A DNA stretch of 26,520 bases from DATMXS01 sp050260275 (GCA_050260275.1 JBLNBX010000149.1:1-26520); one strand, 5' to 3'; counted from the first letter of the stretch, positions 7,716 to 17,036 are shown. Notes: generated by a model not told the origin, from the sequence alone. Program-made: numbers and translations.

Positions 7716-9754
7716 GGTTCGCCGCAATCCTGCTCGCCCTGTCATTCGCCGCGCAGGCGCAGACCGCCCTGGAGAGCGCCGAGCGCGCCTGGCGTGAGGA
7801 GCGCTGGCAGGACGCCAACAACTTCTTCCGCGCCGCTGCGGATAGCAACCCGAAAAATCCTTACATACGAGTGCGTTGGGGCCGATTGTTGCTGGAACGC
7901 TTCAATCAGGAGGACGCGCAGGGGCTCTTCAAAGAAGCCCTCGACCTGGACCCCAACAACGCCGGGGCAATGGTTGGCTTGGCGTTGATCGCGGCCGAAA
8001 ACTTCGATCGCCGCGCCGTGGAACTGGCCGAAGCGGCGCTGAAGGCCAAGCCAGATGACGTCGAAGCGCGCGAGCTTCTGGCCCGCCTCGCGCTCGAAGA
8101 AGGCGACGAGGCAGCGGCTACGAAGCACGCCGCAGGAACGCCGCTCGAGCCCGCCGTGCGCGCCACCATCAAGTGGCTCGCTACCGACCTCGACGACACG
8201 AAACTCGACGCCGCCGGGTATCTGTTCGCCGCCCGCATCTTCGTCCTGCGGATGCGCTACGACGAGGCGATCACGCTTTACCGGCGCGCGCTGGAACTGA
8301 ACCCGCGCCTTTGGGCCGCGCACTCCGAGTTGGGTATCAATCTCATGCGCCTGGCGCGCGACGACGAAGCCCGCCGGCACCTCGAAACCGCCTACGAGAA
8401 CGGCTACCGCAATGCCGGAACGGTGAACACGCTGCGGCTGCTGGACAGCTACGATCGCTTCTCGTTTTCAAAGACTTCGCGCTATGTCCTGAAGCTCCAC
8501 GCGAAGGAGGCGGAAGCGCTCAAGCCTTACTTCGACGCGGAAATCGCGCGTGCCACTGCCGTCTATGAGAAGAAGTACGGGCACCGGCTCTCGCGCCCGG
8601 TGCGCATCGAGGTGTACCCGGACCACGAAGACTTCGCCGTGCGCGCCCTCGGGATGCCCGGCCTCGGCGCGCTCGGGGTCACCTTCGGTGATGTCGTCGC
8701 CATGGACAGCCCATCGGGGCGCCCGCGCGGCAGCTATCACTGGGCCAGCACGCTCTGGCACGAGCTCAGCCACGTGTACGTGCTCTCGATGACCAACCAC
8801 CGCGCTCCCCGCTGGTTCGTCGAAGGCGTCGCCGTTCACGAGGAAACCGCAACGCACGCCGACTGGGGCGACCGCCTGACTTTCGAGGTCCTGTCTGCCA
8901 TCCGGGACAAAAAGCTCCTGCCAGTCATGCAGTTGGACCGCGGCTTCATGCGCCCGTCGTACCCGGCCCAGGTGGTGGTGTCGTACTTCCAGGCGGGCCG
9001 CTTGTGCGACTACATAGCGAAGACGTGGGGCGAGCAGAAGCTCGTCGAGATGATCAACATTTTCGCGCAGCGCAAAGGTACTGAAGAGGCTATCCGCACC
9101 GCGCTCGGCATCGCTCCTGAAGAACTGGACCGCCGCTTCCTGGCCGCGCTCGAAGCCGAGACGGCTCATCTCACAGCGGGGCTAGACGACTGGCGCAAGC
9201 GCATGACGGAGCTGAACAAGGCGGCTGCGGCCGGCAGGCACGACGATGTCATCCGCCTGGGGCCCGCGCTCCGGGACATGTTCCCGGAGTATGTCGAATC
9301 GGGGTGCGCCTATGAGCTTCTGGTGAACGCGTACTCCGCGCGCGGCGACACGGCGGCGGCGCTTGCCGAGTTAGAGCGTTACTCTAAGGCCGGCGGACGC
9401 GACCCGGGCCTTATCAAGAAGTTAGCGACGGAACTTGAACGGCGTAACCGCAACAAGGAAGCTGTGGCGGCGCTTTCGCGGCTGCTGGCGGTGGACCCGC
9501 TCGACGAGGAACTGCACGTGCGATTGGGCGGGCTCCTGCTCGAAGCGGGCGATGCCGCCGGGGCTATCCGCGAGTACTCCGCGGCGCTCGCGCTGAAGCC
9601 GCACGATGCTGCCGCAGCGCATTACAACCTGGCGCGAGCTTACCGCGCCGCAAACCGTCTCGAGAACGCCAGAGAAGAGCTGTTGCTGGCGCTCGAGATC
9701 GCGCCGGGCTACCGGCCCGCGCAGAAGATGTTGCTGGAACTCTTTCCAAACTAA
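7712..9754 (+). CDS. Exported TPR protein with gluzincin-type (peptidase MA-like) metalloprotease domain
   Basis: The 680-residue product begins with GTG at 7712 (GTGA overlap with the previous stop, AGGAGG about 12 bases upstream) and has a signal peptide ending near A-Q-A. TPR repeats fill residues about 18-240. A metalloprotease domain follows, with zinc motif H350-E351-L-S-H354 and the downstream W-F-V-E371-G-V-A-V-H-E motif supplying the likely third ligand, as in the peptidase-MA-like family. More TPR repeats occupy about 490-680. All zinc-site residues are present, so it is probably an active periplasmic peptidase. It is located between the caspase-fold gene and MoxR, 8 bases before the latter. 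Substrates are unknown; the neighbouring vWA proteins are obvious candidates for partners. Confidence 0.87.
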   Translation: MRFAAILLALSFAAQAQTALESAERAWREERWQDANNFFRAAADSNPKNPYIRVRWGRLLLERFNQEDAQGLFKEALDLDPNNAGAMVGLALIAAENFDRRAVELAEAALKAKPDDVEARELLARLALEEGDEAAATKHAAGTPLEPAVRATIKWLATDLDDTKLDAAGYLFAARIFVLRMRYDEAITLYRRALELNPRLWAAHSELGINLMRLARDDEARRHLETAYENGYRNAGTVNTLRLLDSYDRFSFSKTSRYVLKLHAKEAEALKPYFDAEIARATAVYEKKYGHRLSRPVRIEVYPDHEDFAVRALGMPGLGALGVTFGDVVAMDSPSGRPRGSYHWASTLWHELSHVYVLSMTNHRAPRWFVEGVAVHEETATHADWGDRLTFEVLSAIRDKKLLPVMQLDRGFMRPSYPAQVVVSYFQAGRLCDYIAKTWGEQKLVEMINIFAQRKGTEEAIRTALGIAPEELDRRFLAALEAETAHLTAGLDDWRKRMTELNKAAAAGRHDDVIRLGPALRDMFPEYVESGCAYELLVNAYSARGDTAAALAELERYSKAGGRDPGLIKKLATELERRNRNKEAVAALSRLLAVDPLDEELHVRLGGLLLEAGDAAGAIREYSAALALKPHDAAAAHYNLARAYRAANRLENAREELLLALEIAPGYRPAQKMLLELFPN

Positions 9755-9762
9755 GGGGATTC

Positions 9763-10785
9763 ATGGCGACTGCCACCCAACTCGACGCAGGCGAACTGAG
9801 AACACGGATCGAGCGCTTCCACGACGCGCACCGGCGCATCGTCGGGGAGGTGCGCAAAGTGATTGTCGGCCAGCAGGAAGTGCTCGAACAGGTGATGATC
9901 GCCCTGTTTGTTGGCGGCCATTGCCTTATCACGGGCTTGCCGGGAACGGCCAAGACCTTGCTCGTGAGGACGATAGCCCAGGCGCTCGGCCTTGAGTTCA
10001 AGCGCATCCAGTTCACGCCTGACCTTATGCCGTCCGACATCACCGGCACCGATGTCATCGAAGAAGACCCCGTCACAGGCCGCCGCACCTGGACGTTTGT
10101 GCCCGGTCCGATCTTCGCGAACGTGCTTCTCGCCGATGAGATAAACCGCACGCCTCCAAAGACTCAGGCCGCCTTACTTGAAGCGATGCAGGAGCTGTCC
10201 TGCACCGTGCGGGGCACGCGTTACGACCTGCCCGTGCCGTTCTTCGTGCTAGCCACGCAGAACCCCATCGAACTCGAAGGCACGTATCCTCTGCCCGAGG
10301 CCCAGCTCGACCGGTTCCTGTTCAACACCGTCCTCGACTACCTGACGGCGGAAGAGGAGATGGACGTCATCAACCTCACGACCACCACTGAGCTGCCACA
10401 GGCGGAAGCGGTGACAAACGCGGAGGAAGTCGCCAGCTTCCAGCAGCTTGTGCGCATGGTGCCGGTGGCGGACTCCGTAGCACGGTACGCTATCGATCTC
10501 GTGCGCGCCACGCGCCCCGGGGAGCCCGGCGTGCCTGACTTCATCACGAAGTACGTCAACTACGGCGCCAGCGTGCGCGGCGCGCAGTTCCTGATACTCG
10601 CGGCGAAAGCGCGCGCGCTTTCCCGCGGACGGTATCACGTTGCGTACGAAGACGTTCGGGCACTTGCGGCGCCCGTGCTCCGGCACCGGCTGCTGCTGAA
10701 CTTCCACGCCGAATCGGACCGGCTGAAATCCGATGACATCTTGCGGCGGCTGCTCGAGGCGGTCCCGTCGCCGGCGGAGAGATGA
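9763..10785 (+). CDS. MoxR-family AAA+ ATPase
   Basis: The 340-residue product is a full-length MoxR ATPase. Walker A is G-L-P-G-T-A-K-T (residues 58-65). Walker B is V-L-L-A-D-E-I-N (about 120-127), followed by the family hallmark P-P-K-T-Q-A-A-L-L-E-A-M-Q-E. Sensor 1 is seen in V-L-A-T-Q-N-P-I-E-L-E-G-T, then Y-P-L-P-E-A-Q-L-D-R-F with the arginine finger region. The C-terminal helical lid follows. MoxR proteins are cytoplasmic hexamers that remodel proteins through vWA adaptors, and the next two genes encode such partners. The ATG is 8 bases after the metalloprotease stop, with AGGGG just upstream. It overlaps DUF58 by 4 bases, the standard MoxR-DUF58 arrangement. Confidence 0.96.
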   Translation: MATATQLDAGELRTRIERFHDAHRRIVGEVRKVIVGQQEVLEQVMIALFVGGHCLITGLPGTAKTLLVRTIAQALGLEFKRIQFTPDLMPSDITGTDVIEEDPVTGRRTWTFVPGPIFANVLLADEINRTPPKTQAALLEAMQELSCTVRGTRYDLPVPFFVLATQNPIELEGTYPLPEAQLDRFLFNTVLDYLTAEEEMDVINLTTTTELPQAEAVTNAEEVASFQQLVRMVPVADSVARYAIDLVRATRPGEPGVPDFITKYVNYGASVRGAQFLILAAKARALSRGRYHVAYEDVRALAAPVLRHRLLLNFHAESDRLKSDDILRRLLEAVPSPAER

Positions 10786-11675
10786 GCATGCAGGTGCGGT
10801 ATCTCGACCCGAAGGTCCTCGCTGGCATAGCGAACCTCGAACTCGTGGCGCGCACGGTGGTGGACGGCTTTGTTGCCGGACTGCACCGCTCGCCCGATTT
10901 CGGCTTCAGCCAGGAGTTCGCCGAGTACCGCTCCTACACGCCGGGTGACGACCTCCGCTACGTGGACTGGAACGTGTTCGCACGCACGGAGCGCTGCTAT
11001 CTGAAGCGCTATCGTGGTGAAACTAACACGCAACTTACAGTGATGCTCGATGCCAGCGCGTCTATGGCGTTCGGATCAGGGCAGATAAACAAGCTGGAGT
11101 ATGCGCGCTACCTGGCCGCATCCCTCTGCTTTCTGGCGTCGCACCAGCGCGACGCCGCCGGGCTGATCGTTTTCGATGACGAGGTTCGCAACTACGTACA
11201 GCCCTCCGGCAGGCAGGGGCAACTGGCGCGCGTGATGCACGCGCTCGAGAAGGCAAGCCCCGGAACGAGAACGGATTACGCCAAACCGTTCGCGCATTTT
11301 CTCAACTTCCTGCGCCGGCGCGGTATGGCCGCGGTCATCTCAGATTTCTATGCGCCGCCGGCTGAGATCATCCGGACCGTCGAGCCACTTGCCCGGCGCG
11401 GCACCGAGGTTATCCTCTTCCACCTGCTTGACCCTGAGGAACTTGCGCCGTCGCTGCGCCGCCCGGCGCTTCTGGTGGATATGGAGACGGAGCAGGGCAT
11501 CGAGGTGTCGCCGGAATACGCCCGTCGCGAGTACCGCGAACGTATCGACGCCCACACGGCAGCGCTGAGGAAGGGCTCGCAGGAGGCTGGCATCGACTAT
11601 GTGCTGATACCGACCGACAAGCCGCTAGATGCCGCCCTGCGCGAGTACCTGGCGGCGCGCCAGAGGAGGCTCTGA
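10782..11675 (+). CDS. DUF58 vWA-type protein, partner of MoxR
   Basis: The 297-residue product carries the DUF58 signature: L-H-R-S-P-D-F-G-F-S-Q-E-F-A-E-Y-R (35-50), Y-T-P-G-D-D-L-R-Y-V-D-W-N (52-64) and K-R-Y-R-G-E-T-N (75-82). A vWA-like domain with metal motif D90-x-S92-x-S94 (M-L-D-A-S-A-S-M) follows. No transmembrane helix is seen, so it is probably cytoplasmic and docks on the ATPase. The ATG at 10782 overlaps the MoxR stop; a second in-frame ATG at 10788 is an alternative start. The BatA gene starts 3 bases after its stop. DUF58 proteins are known as MoxR-coupled adaptors; the target here is not known. Confidence 0.94.
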   Translation: MSMQVRYLDPKVLAGIANLELVARTVVDGFVAGLHRSPDFGFSQEFAEYRSYTPGDDLRYVDWNVFARTERCYLKRYRGETNTQLTVMLDASASMAFGSGQINKLEYARYLAASLCFLASHQRDAAGLIVFDDEVRNYVQPSGRQGQLARVMHALEKASPGTRTDYAKPFAHFLNFLRRRGMAAVISDFYAPPAEIIRTVEPLARRGTEVILFHLLDPEELAPSLRRPALLVDMETEQGIEVSPEYARREYRERIDAHTAALRKGSQEAGIDYVLIPTDKPLDAALREYLAARQRRL

Positions 11676-11678
11676 GGC

Positions 11679-13601
11679 ATGGGTTTCGCCGCTCCGTGGT
11701 TCCTCGTTGCCGCCGCCGCCATAGGTCTGCCGCTCTACCTGCACCTGCTGCGGAGGAGCCGGAGCGAGCCGCGCCCGTTCGCGTCCGTGATGTTCTGGGA
11801 GGCGCGGACCGAAACCTCGGCGCGCCAGCGGCGTTTGCAGTATTACTTACTTCTTACATTACGTTCGGCAATTATTCTGTTGCTGGCGCTGGCTTTCGCT
11901 CGACCGTACTTCGAAACCAGCGGAGTGGCAGCGGGCGGGCGGAGGGTGGTCCTCGCAGTCGATGTCACTGCCAGCATGCGCGAGGGAAACCGGATGCAGC
12001 GGGCGAAAAGCCTCGCGGCGGCGGAGCTCCGGCGCTCTCCCGATGCACGCGCCATAGCGCTCGGGCGCACCGGAGTGGTTCACGACGCTTCGGCCATTCA
12101 GGGCTTCCAGGCGACCGCCGAGACCGGTTCACTGGCTGAGTTGGGGCGCGCTGTGGCGGCGCTAGGCAGCAGCGAACCGCTCGAGGTGCACGTCTTCAGC
12201 GATTTCCAGAAGACTGCCATGCCGGCTTCGTTCAACGACCTGCGGCTGCCCCCGAACGCAAGCCTTGTGCTGCACCAGATTGTGGACGAGGCGGTGCCGA
12301 ACTGGGCCGTGGAGCGGGCGGAAGCCCCGGCTCGCGTTTTTGGCGCCGATACAGCGCCCGTTAGCGTGACGGTACGCGGATATGGCACTCCGGCGGAAAC
12401 GCGCCGTGTGTCGTTGCAGTTGAACGGAAAAGTTGTGGCAGAACGCGAGGTTTCGGTACCCGCTGATGGCCGCGCTGTCGCCAGCTTTGACCTGCGCGGC
12501 TTGCCGTACGGCCTGAACCGCTGCGAAGCGCGCATCGAGCCTGGCGACTCGCTGGCGGCTGACGACCGCTACTACTTCTCGATCGAGCGCGCGGAGCCGC
12601 GGCCGGTCCTGTATATAGGGGACCGCCGGGGCGCGGTGTACCTCCGTGCGGCGCTGGAGTCCGCGCCCGGCTCGCCGTTCCGGCTGCGGGAGGGGAACAC
12701 CGAGGGCGAGTACGCTTTCGTCGTTGTGGCGGATGCCGCGCCGCCCGCCTGGGTTGTCGAGTACGTGCGGCGCGGAGGCGCGGCTCTGTTTGCGTTCTCC
12801 GGACGCCAGAAGCTGGACGCATTGGGTGAACTCACGCCGCTGTATTACGGGCGCGAGGGCGATCGTTTCCAGACCGTGTCCTGGATGGATGCGCTGCATC
12901 CGGTGCTGCGCGACGCGAACTTGTGGTCGGGCGTCCGCTTCTACCGGGTGTCGCGTGTGGAGGGCTTGCGTGTCCTCGCCCGGCTGGCGGACGGGACGCC
13001 GGCGCTGAGCGAAGCGGCGATAGGCGCGGGCCGGTTGCTCGTTTTCGGCTCATCGCTGGACGGCCTCGCGAATGACCTTCCGCTCCACAAAGCTTTTGTT
13101 CCATTCGTGTTGCGCGCGGCGGGATACCTCAGCGGCCTGGGCGAGGCCACGCCGCAGCGCGTGGCAGGCTCGGCTGTAGAGTTGACCCCGGGGGTCGCGG
13201 TGGAGATACTCGACCCGCACGGGCGCCGCGCGCTCTCGATGTCCGAGGCGCGCACGGCGGCGTCGTTCGACGCGGCCGAGGAGGGTTTCTACGAACTGCG
13301 GAGGGCGCGCGGCCGCAATGAGTTGATCGCGGTGAACTCAGACCGCCGCGAATCCGATCTTGCGGTAGCGCCCCGCGAGACCCTGACACTGTGGCAGAAC
13401 TCGGCGGCAGGCGGTGAAGAACGGGGTTCCGCGCGGGAAACCAGGACGCGGCACGAGTTGTGGCCGTGGCTGATCGCACTGGCGGTTGCAGTGGCGCTCG
13501 CGGAGTCGTTCGTTGGGAGCCGGTACTTCGGCGCGCGCCGTCCTGAGGTGTTGGGAGTGGAAGCTGTCGGGAAAGGAGCTTCGCATGCGGCGCGTGTGTA
13601 G
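11679..13601 (+). CDS. BatA-type membrane protein with degenerate vWA domain
   Basis: The 640-residue product begins with the BatA N-terminal region: a first helix (about 4-23) followed by L-H-L-L-R-R, then F-A-S-V-M-F-W-E and a second helix (about 54-74). A vWA-like domain follows, whose metal motif reads D95-x-T97-x-S99 (V-D-V-T-A-S-M); Thr replaces the usual first Ser. Beta-rich domains and an amidotransferase-like segment (R-P-V-L-Y-I-G-D-R-R, about 307) come next, and a last helix at about 590-610. BatA/BatB-type proteins are inner-membrane partners of MoxR. The gene lies 3 bases after DUF58 and shares its domain plan with the 4615-6843 product, so the operon has two such proteins. Confidence 0.88.
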   Translation: MGFAAPWFLVAAAAIGLPLYLHLLRRSRSEPRPFASVMFWEARTETSARQRRLQYYLLLTLRSAIILLLALAFARPYFETSGVAAGGRRVVLAVDVTASMREGNRMQRAKSLAAAELRRSPDARAIALGRTGVVHDASAIQGFQATAETGSLAELGRAVAALGSSEPLEVHVFSDFQKTAMPASFNDLRLPPNASLVLHQIVDEAVPNWAVERAEAPARVFGADTAPVSVTVRGYGTPAETRRVSLQLNGKVVAEREVSVPADGRAVASFDLRGLPYGLNRCEARIEPGDSLAADDRYYFSIERAEPRPVLYIGDRRGAVYLRAALESAPGSPFRLREGNTEGEYAFVVVADAAPPAWVVEYVRRGGAALFAFSGRQKLDALGELTPLYYGREGDRFQTVSWMDALHPVLRDANLWSGVRFYRVSRVEGLRVLARLADGTPALSEAAIGAGRLLVFGSSLDGLANDLPLHKAFVPFVLRAAGYLSGLGEATPQRVAGSAVELTPGVAVEILDPHGRRALSMSEARTAASFDAAEEGFYELRRARGRNELIAVNSDRRESDLAVAPRETLTLWQNSAAGGEERGSARETRTRHELWPWLIALAVAVALAESFVGSRYFGARRPEVLGVEAVGKGASHAARV

Positions 13602-13712
13602 AAACCGCCATCGCGCGGCGGCCGGGCATCCTGGCGGCCTGGAAGACCGCCACGAGCCGGGCGCGCGCCTCGCGTGGGGGCCCGGGAACGCTGTTTCGAG
13701 CGGAGACAGAAC

Positions 13713-16700
13713 ATGAACGCTATCGAGCAGCTCGACGCATACCTGGCGGCGCTGGGACGCCGCCTGACGGCCGTGGCGGTGGCACGTGGTGCGGCGGTTA
13801 TGGCGGGGACCGCGCTCGGCGCGACGCTTGCGCTCGCCATCCTCATGAACTGGTTCGGCTTCTCGCTGCCGGCGATCAAGGCGGCGCGTGTGGCGCTCGC
13901 GCTCTCGGTGGGCGCGGCGGCGGCGCTGGCGATCATCGTTCCGGTGCTGAGGCTGACGAGGAAGCGGGCCGCGGTTGAGGCCGAACAAGTCGCCGGCGGG
14001 CTGAACGAGCGTTTGCTAACCGCTGCGGAGTACCGGCGCACCGGCGATGACCCGTTCCTTGAGCTGCTGGCGGACGATGCGCTCGCGCGAGCGCCGGAGC
14101 CTGCTGCCGTTGCGCCTACGGGGCGCATCGCCGCGTTCGCCTCGGGCGCGACGCTCGGCTGCGTGTGCCTGATATGGCTGGTGGCGGCGAAGCCGGGCTT
14201 CGTGGGATATGGCGCATCGCTGTTGTGGGGGGCGGGCTCGAGCACGCCGCTCTACGCCATCCACGTCTCTCCGGGCGACCACACCATCCGCCGCAACGCG
14301 GACCAGGTCATCTCGGCGCGGTTGGAGGGCTTCCGGACCTCTCGCGCGGTCGTGTTCGCGCGATATCGCGGCGCGGCGAGATGGGAGCAGGCCGAGATGC
14401 AGCCGGTGGGTGACGCATTCGAGTTCGTCTTCCCGGGCATTCCCGATTCGCTCGATTACTACGTCGAGGCGCGGGGAGTCCGGTCGCGCACCTTCAAGCT
14501 TTCCGTTAAGGATCTGCCCGTAGTTAAATCAATCCGGGTGACTTACCACTATCCGGCGTGGTCCGGACTGCCGCCCTCAACGGAGGACCCCGGCGGCGAT
14601 CTACGCGCGGTGGAAGGCACCGAGGCCGAACTGGAGGTCACAACCGACCGCCCGCTCGACTCAGGCGTGCTGGTTATGGAGAGCGGCGAGACGATCCGCC
14701 TCGCCGGCGGCCGCGCTCGCGTGCCGATCCGGAAAGACGGTTCGTACTATGTCGCCTCTAATGAGAACGGCGAGATCGTCCGGCTCTCGGACGACTACTT
14801 CATCGAGGCGCAGACGGACCAGGCGCCGGTGGTGAAGATCGAACGGCCGGGGCGCGACTCGCGCGTGAGCGCCATCGAGGAAGTGACGGTGGAGGTCTCC
14901 GCGGCGGACGATTTCGGACTGCGCGCGGTGACGCTGAACTACTCCGTGAACGGCGGGCCGGAGCAGACTATAGAGCTTCGCGGAACGAAGCCCGACTCGG
15001 TGCGCGCGAGCGCCACGCTGTATCTGGAGGACTTCAACCTCGCACCCGGCGACATAGTGAGCATGTACGCCACGGCGCGCGACGCGCGAAGCCCGGCGCG
15101 CACAGATATCTACTTCCTGCAGGTGGAGCCGTTCGAGCGGCGGTACTCGCAGGCGCAAGCCGCGGGTGGCGGCGGCGGCGACATGGACGGCGATGGCGGC
15201 GGTATCTCAGAGCGGCAGAAGGAGATAATCGCGGCGACGTGGAACGAGATCCGCGGACCGGCGGATGCGGCGCGCGCTGCCGAAAACGCACGGTTCCTCT
15301 CCGGCGTGCAGGCGACGCTGCGCGACCAGGCGCAGTCGCTCGCGCGACGCATGGGCAGCCGCCAGCTTTCGGGGCAGAATGCCGAGTTCCAGGCTTTCGC
15401 GCGCGAGATGACCGAAGCCGCCAATGCGATGACTCCGGCGGCCGAGCAACTCGGCCGTGCCAGGTGGCGCGACGCGCTCGGGCCGGAGCAGAAGGCGCTC
15501 CAGCACCTGCTGCGTGCCGAGGCGCTTTTCCGCGACATTCAGGTGGCGTTCGGGCGTCAGGGTTCGGGAGGCGGCGGAGGAGGTGGCGCGGGGCGCGATC
15601 TCGAAAGCCTGTTCGACCTCGAACTCGACACCGAGAAGAATCACTACGAGTTGGGGTCGCGGGCGTCGAACCAGCAACGCGATCAGACGCTCGACGAAAC
15701 CTTCCAGAAATTGCGCGAACTGGCGCGCCGGCAGCAGGAGCTGGCCGCTAACCGCAACCGCACGCAGACGCCCGAGCAGCGCTGGCAGCAGGAGATGCTG
15801 CGGCGGGAGGCCGAGGAGTTGCGGCGGCGCATGGAGGAGATGGCGCGGTCAGGGCAGGCGAGCAGCGCCGCGCGGGCCGCGGCCTCAGAGATGCAGCGGG
15901 CAGTGGAGGATATGCGGCGCGCCGCCTCGCAAAGCCGGCAGGGTCAGGGCGGAGATGACGCGCAGCGCGCCTCGGAGCGGTTGCGCGAGGCACAGCGGGC
16001 GCTGGAGCAGGAGCGGCGGACGGAAACGGCATCCCGGGCGGACGAGGTTGCGCAGCAGGCGAGGCGGCTGAATGCGGAGCAGCAGGATTACGTTCGACGG
16101 CTTCAGCAGCGATTCGGAGATCCGCAGGCGAACGCGGCGCGCCGCATTCAGGCCGGCGATCTCGCCGCTGAGCGCGAGCGTATGCTGAAAGAGTTGCAGA
16201 AGCTCGAAAACGACGTTCGGGAATCGGCGCGCGCGCTCGCTTCGACGGACCCGGAGGCCGCGGCCAAGATGCGCGAGGCCCTCGGCCAGTTGGAGTCGGA
16301 GGAAGTGCGAACGCGAATCCGGTTCAACTCGGAGCTGCTGAGGCGCGGCCTGGGGCAGTACACGGTGATACGTGAGGCACCGGTGACGCAGGCGCTGCGC
16401 GAGCTTGCGGAGAACCTGGAGACCGCGCGGCGGTCTGTGGGGCGCGAACCACGCGAGGGTGCGACGCCCGAGCAGGCCGAGCGCGCGCTGCGGGCGGTGG
16501 AGGAACTGCGCCGCGAGTTGGAGGGGGCGGAGCGGGGCGGCCGCAGCCAGGGCCGCGGCGAGTGGACCACCGGCATCATGCGCGTGGGCCGCGCCCTGCA
16601 GAACTTCCCGGAATTGGACCGCAAGATACGGAGCGCCCCTCCGGCCGAGCTTCGGGACAGGCTGGCGCAGGTGGAACTCGAGCTGCGGCGGCAGTTGGGC

Positions 16701-16805
16701 GAGAACGTGGCCGCGGAGGCACGCACTCAGGCGGCCGAGCCGACGCCTCCGGGATACGCCGAGGCGGTGGCAGAGTACTTTAGAAGATTGAGCAGGGGGC
16801 GCTAG
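13713..16805 (+). CDS. DUF4175-type large membrane protein with long coiled coil
   Basis: The product has 1030 residues from the ATG at 13713. I chose this start because the upstream in-frame codons from 13674 look unlike a protein N-terminus and GGAGA lies just ahead. Three hydrophobic helices are seen (about 24-46, 52-76 and 134-154), then beta-rich immunoglobulin-like regions to about 480. Two glycine-rich linkers (about 484-498 and 618-630) flank a helical segment. The rest is Arg/Glu/Gln/Ala-rich heptad sequence that should form a long coiled coil. This matches DUF4175 proteins, typically encoded after MoxR-DUF58-BatA. It is probably a periplasm-facing structural partner. A gap of 111 bases separates it from BatA, the largest in the operon, so an internal promoter is possible. 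Confidence 0.85.
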   Translation: MNAIEQLDAYLAALGRRLTAVAVARGAAVMAGTALGATLALAILMNWFGFSLPAIKAARVALALSVGAAAALAIIVPVLRLTRKRAAVEAEQVAGGLNERLLTAAEYRRTGDDPFLELLADDALARAPEPAAVAPTGRIAAFASGATLGCVCLIWLVAAKPGFVGYGASLLWGAGSSTPLYAIHVSPGDHTIRRNADQVISARLEGFRTSRAVVFARYRGAARWEQAEMQPVGDAFEFVFPGIPDSLDYYVEARGVRSRTFKLSVKDLPVVKSIRVTYHYPAWSGLPPSTEDPGGDLRAVEGTEAELEVTTDRPLDSGVLVMESGETIRLAGGRARVPIRKDGSYYVASNENGEIVRLSDDYFIEAQTDQAPVVKIERPGRDSRVSAIEEVTVEVSAADDFGLRAVTLNYSVNGGPEQTIELRGTKPDSVRASATLYLEDFNLAPGDIVSMYATARDARSPARTDIYFLQVEPFERRYSQAQAAGGGGGDMDGDGGGISERQKEIIAATWNEIRGPADAARAAENARFLSGVQATLRDQAQSLARRMGSRQLSGQNAEFQAFAREMTEAANAMTPAAEQLGRARWRDALGPEQKALQHLLRAEALFRDIQVAFGRQGSGGGGGGGAGRDLESLFDLELDTEKNHYELGSRASNQQRDQTLDETFQKLRELARRQQELAANRNRTQTPEQRWQQEMLRREAEELRRRMEEMARSGQASSAARAAASEMQRAVEDMRRAASQSRQGQGGDDAQRASERLREAQRALEQERRTETASRADEVAQQARRLNAEQQDYVRRLQQRFGDPQANAARRIQAGDLAAERERMLKELQKLENDVRESARALASTDPEAAAKMREALGQLESEEVRTRIRFNSELLRRGLGQYTVIREAPVTQALRELAENLETARRSVGREPREGATPEQAERALRAVEELRRELEGAERGGRSQGRGEWTTGIMRVGRALQNFPELDRKIRSAPPAELRDRLAQVELELRRQLGENVAAEARTQAAEPTPPGYAEAVAEYFRRLSRGR

Positions 16806-16812
16806 AACGGCG

Positions 16813-16852
16813 CGGGAGCCGCGCGATGGCGATGGACGCCGTCGCGCTCCCG
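16813..16852 (+). terminator. Candidate stem-loop after the MoxR/vWA operon
   Basis: CGGGAGC at 16813-16819 pairs with GCTCCCG at 16846-16852, with further GC-rich pairing and small bulges inside. It lies 8 bases after the DUF4175 stop. There is no clear T-tract, so termination is probable by position rather than proven by sequence. Confidence 0.42.
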
Positions 16853-17030
16853 GAGTGCTGTATCCCGTTCCGCGAGGACGCGCTGCGGGGCGCATAATGT
16901 GGAGCAGAGGCGGAGCTTCTGCGCAGGCGTTCTCCGTGTCGCGTGCGCGCATTGTGAAGGCGCCCGGGCGCCGGATTGTCAGATCCGGGCCGCTCGCGGG
17001 AGTTGGCTAACACCCGTCATATTCGTACAT

Positions 17031-17036
17031 AAGGAG
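17031..17036 (+). promoter_or_regulatory. Strong ribosome binding site for the DUF362 gene
   Basis: AAGGAG lies 7 bases before the GTG at 17044 and decides that start codon, since no ATG in frame is better placed. The 237 bases between the DUF4175 stop and this start hold the stem-loop at 16813-16852 and otherwise nothing I can identify. Confidence 0.75.

Noticed and set aside
13602..13712. A possible small gene between BatA and DUF4175
   Set aside because: The only frames are Arg-rich continuations of other frames, with no start or ribosome binding site of their own.
3805..16805. A gas vesicle, magnesium chelatase or methanol oxidation cluster around MoxR
   Set aside because: The partners (DUF58, BatA, DUF4159, DUF4175) are those of the BatA-type group; no gvp, chelatase or methanol dehydrogenase gene is seen.
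15885..16952. A 355-codon minus-strand frame opposite DUF4175
   Set aside because: It is Arg/Leu/Pro-rich without family features, and the plus-strand coiled coil explains the coding signal.
17003..17031. TTGGCT and TACATA as a promoter for the DUF362 gene
   Set aside because: The spacing is right but the -10 match is poor and the predicted start would overlap the ribosome binding site.
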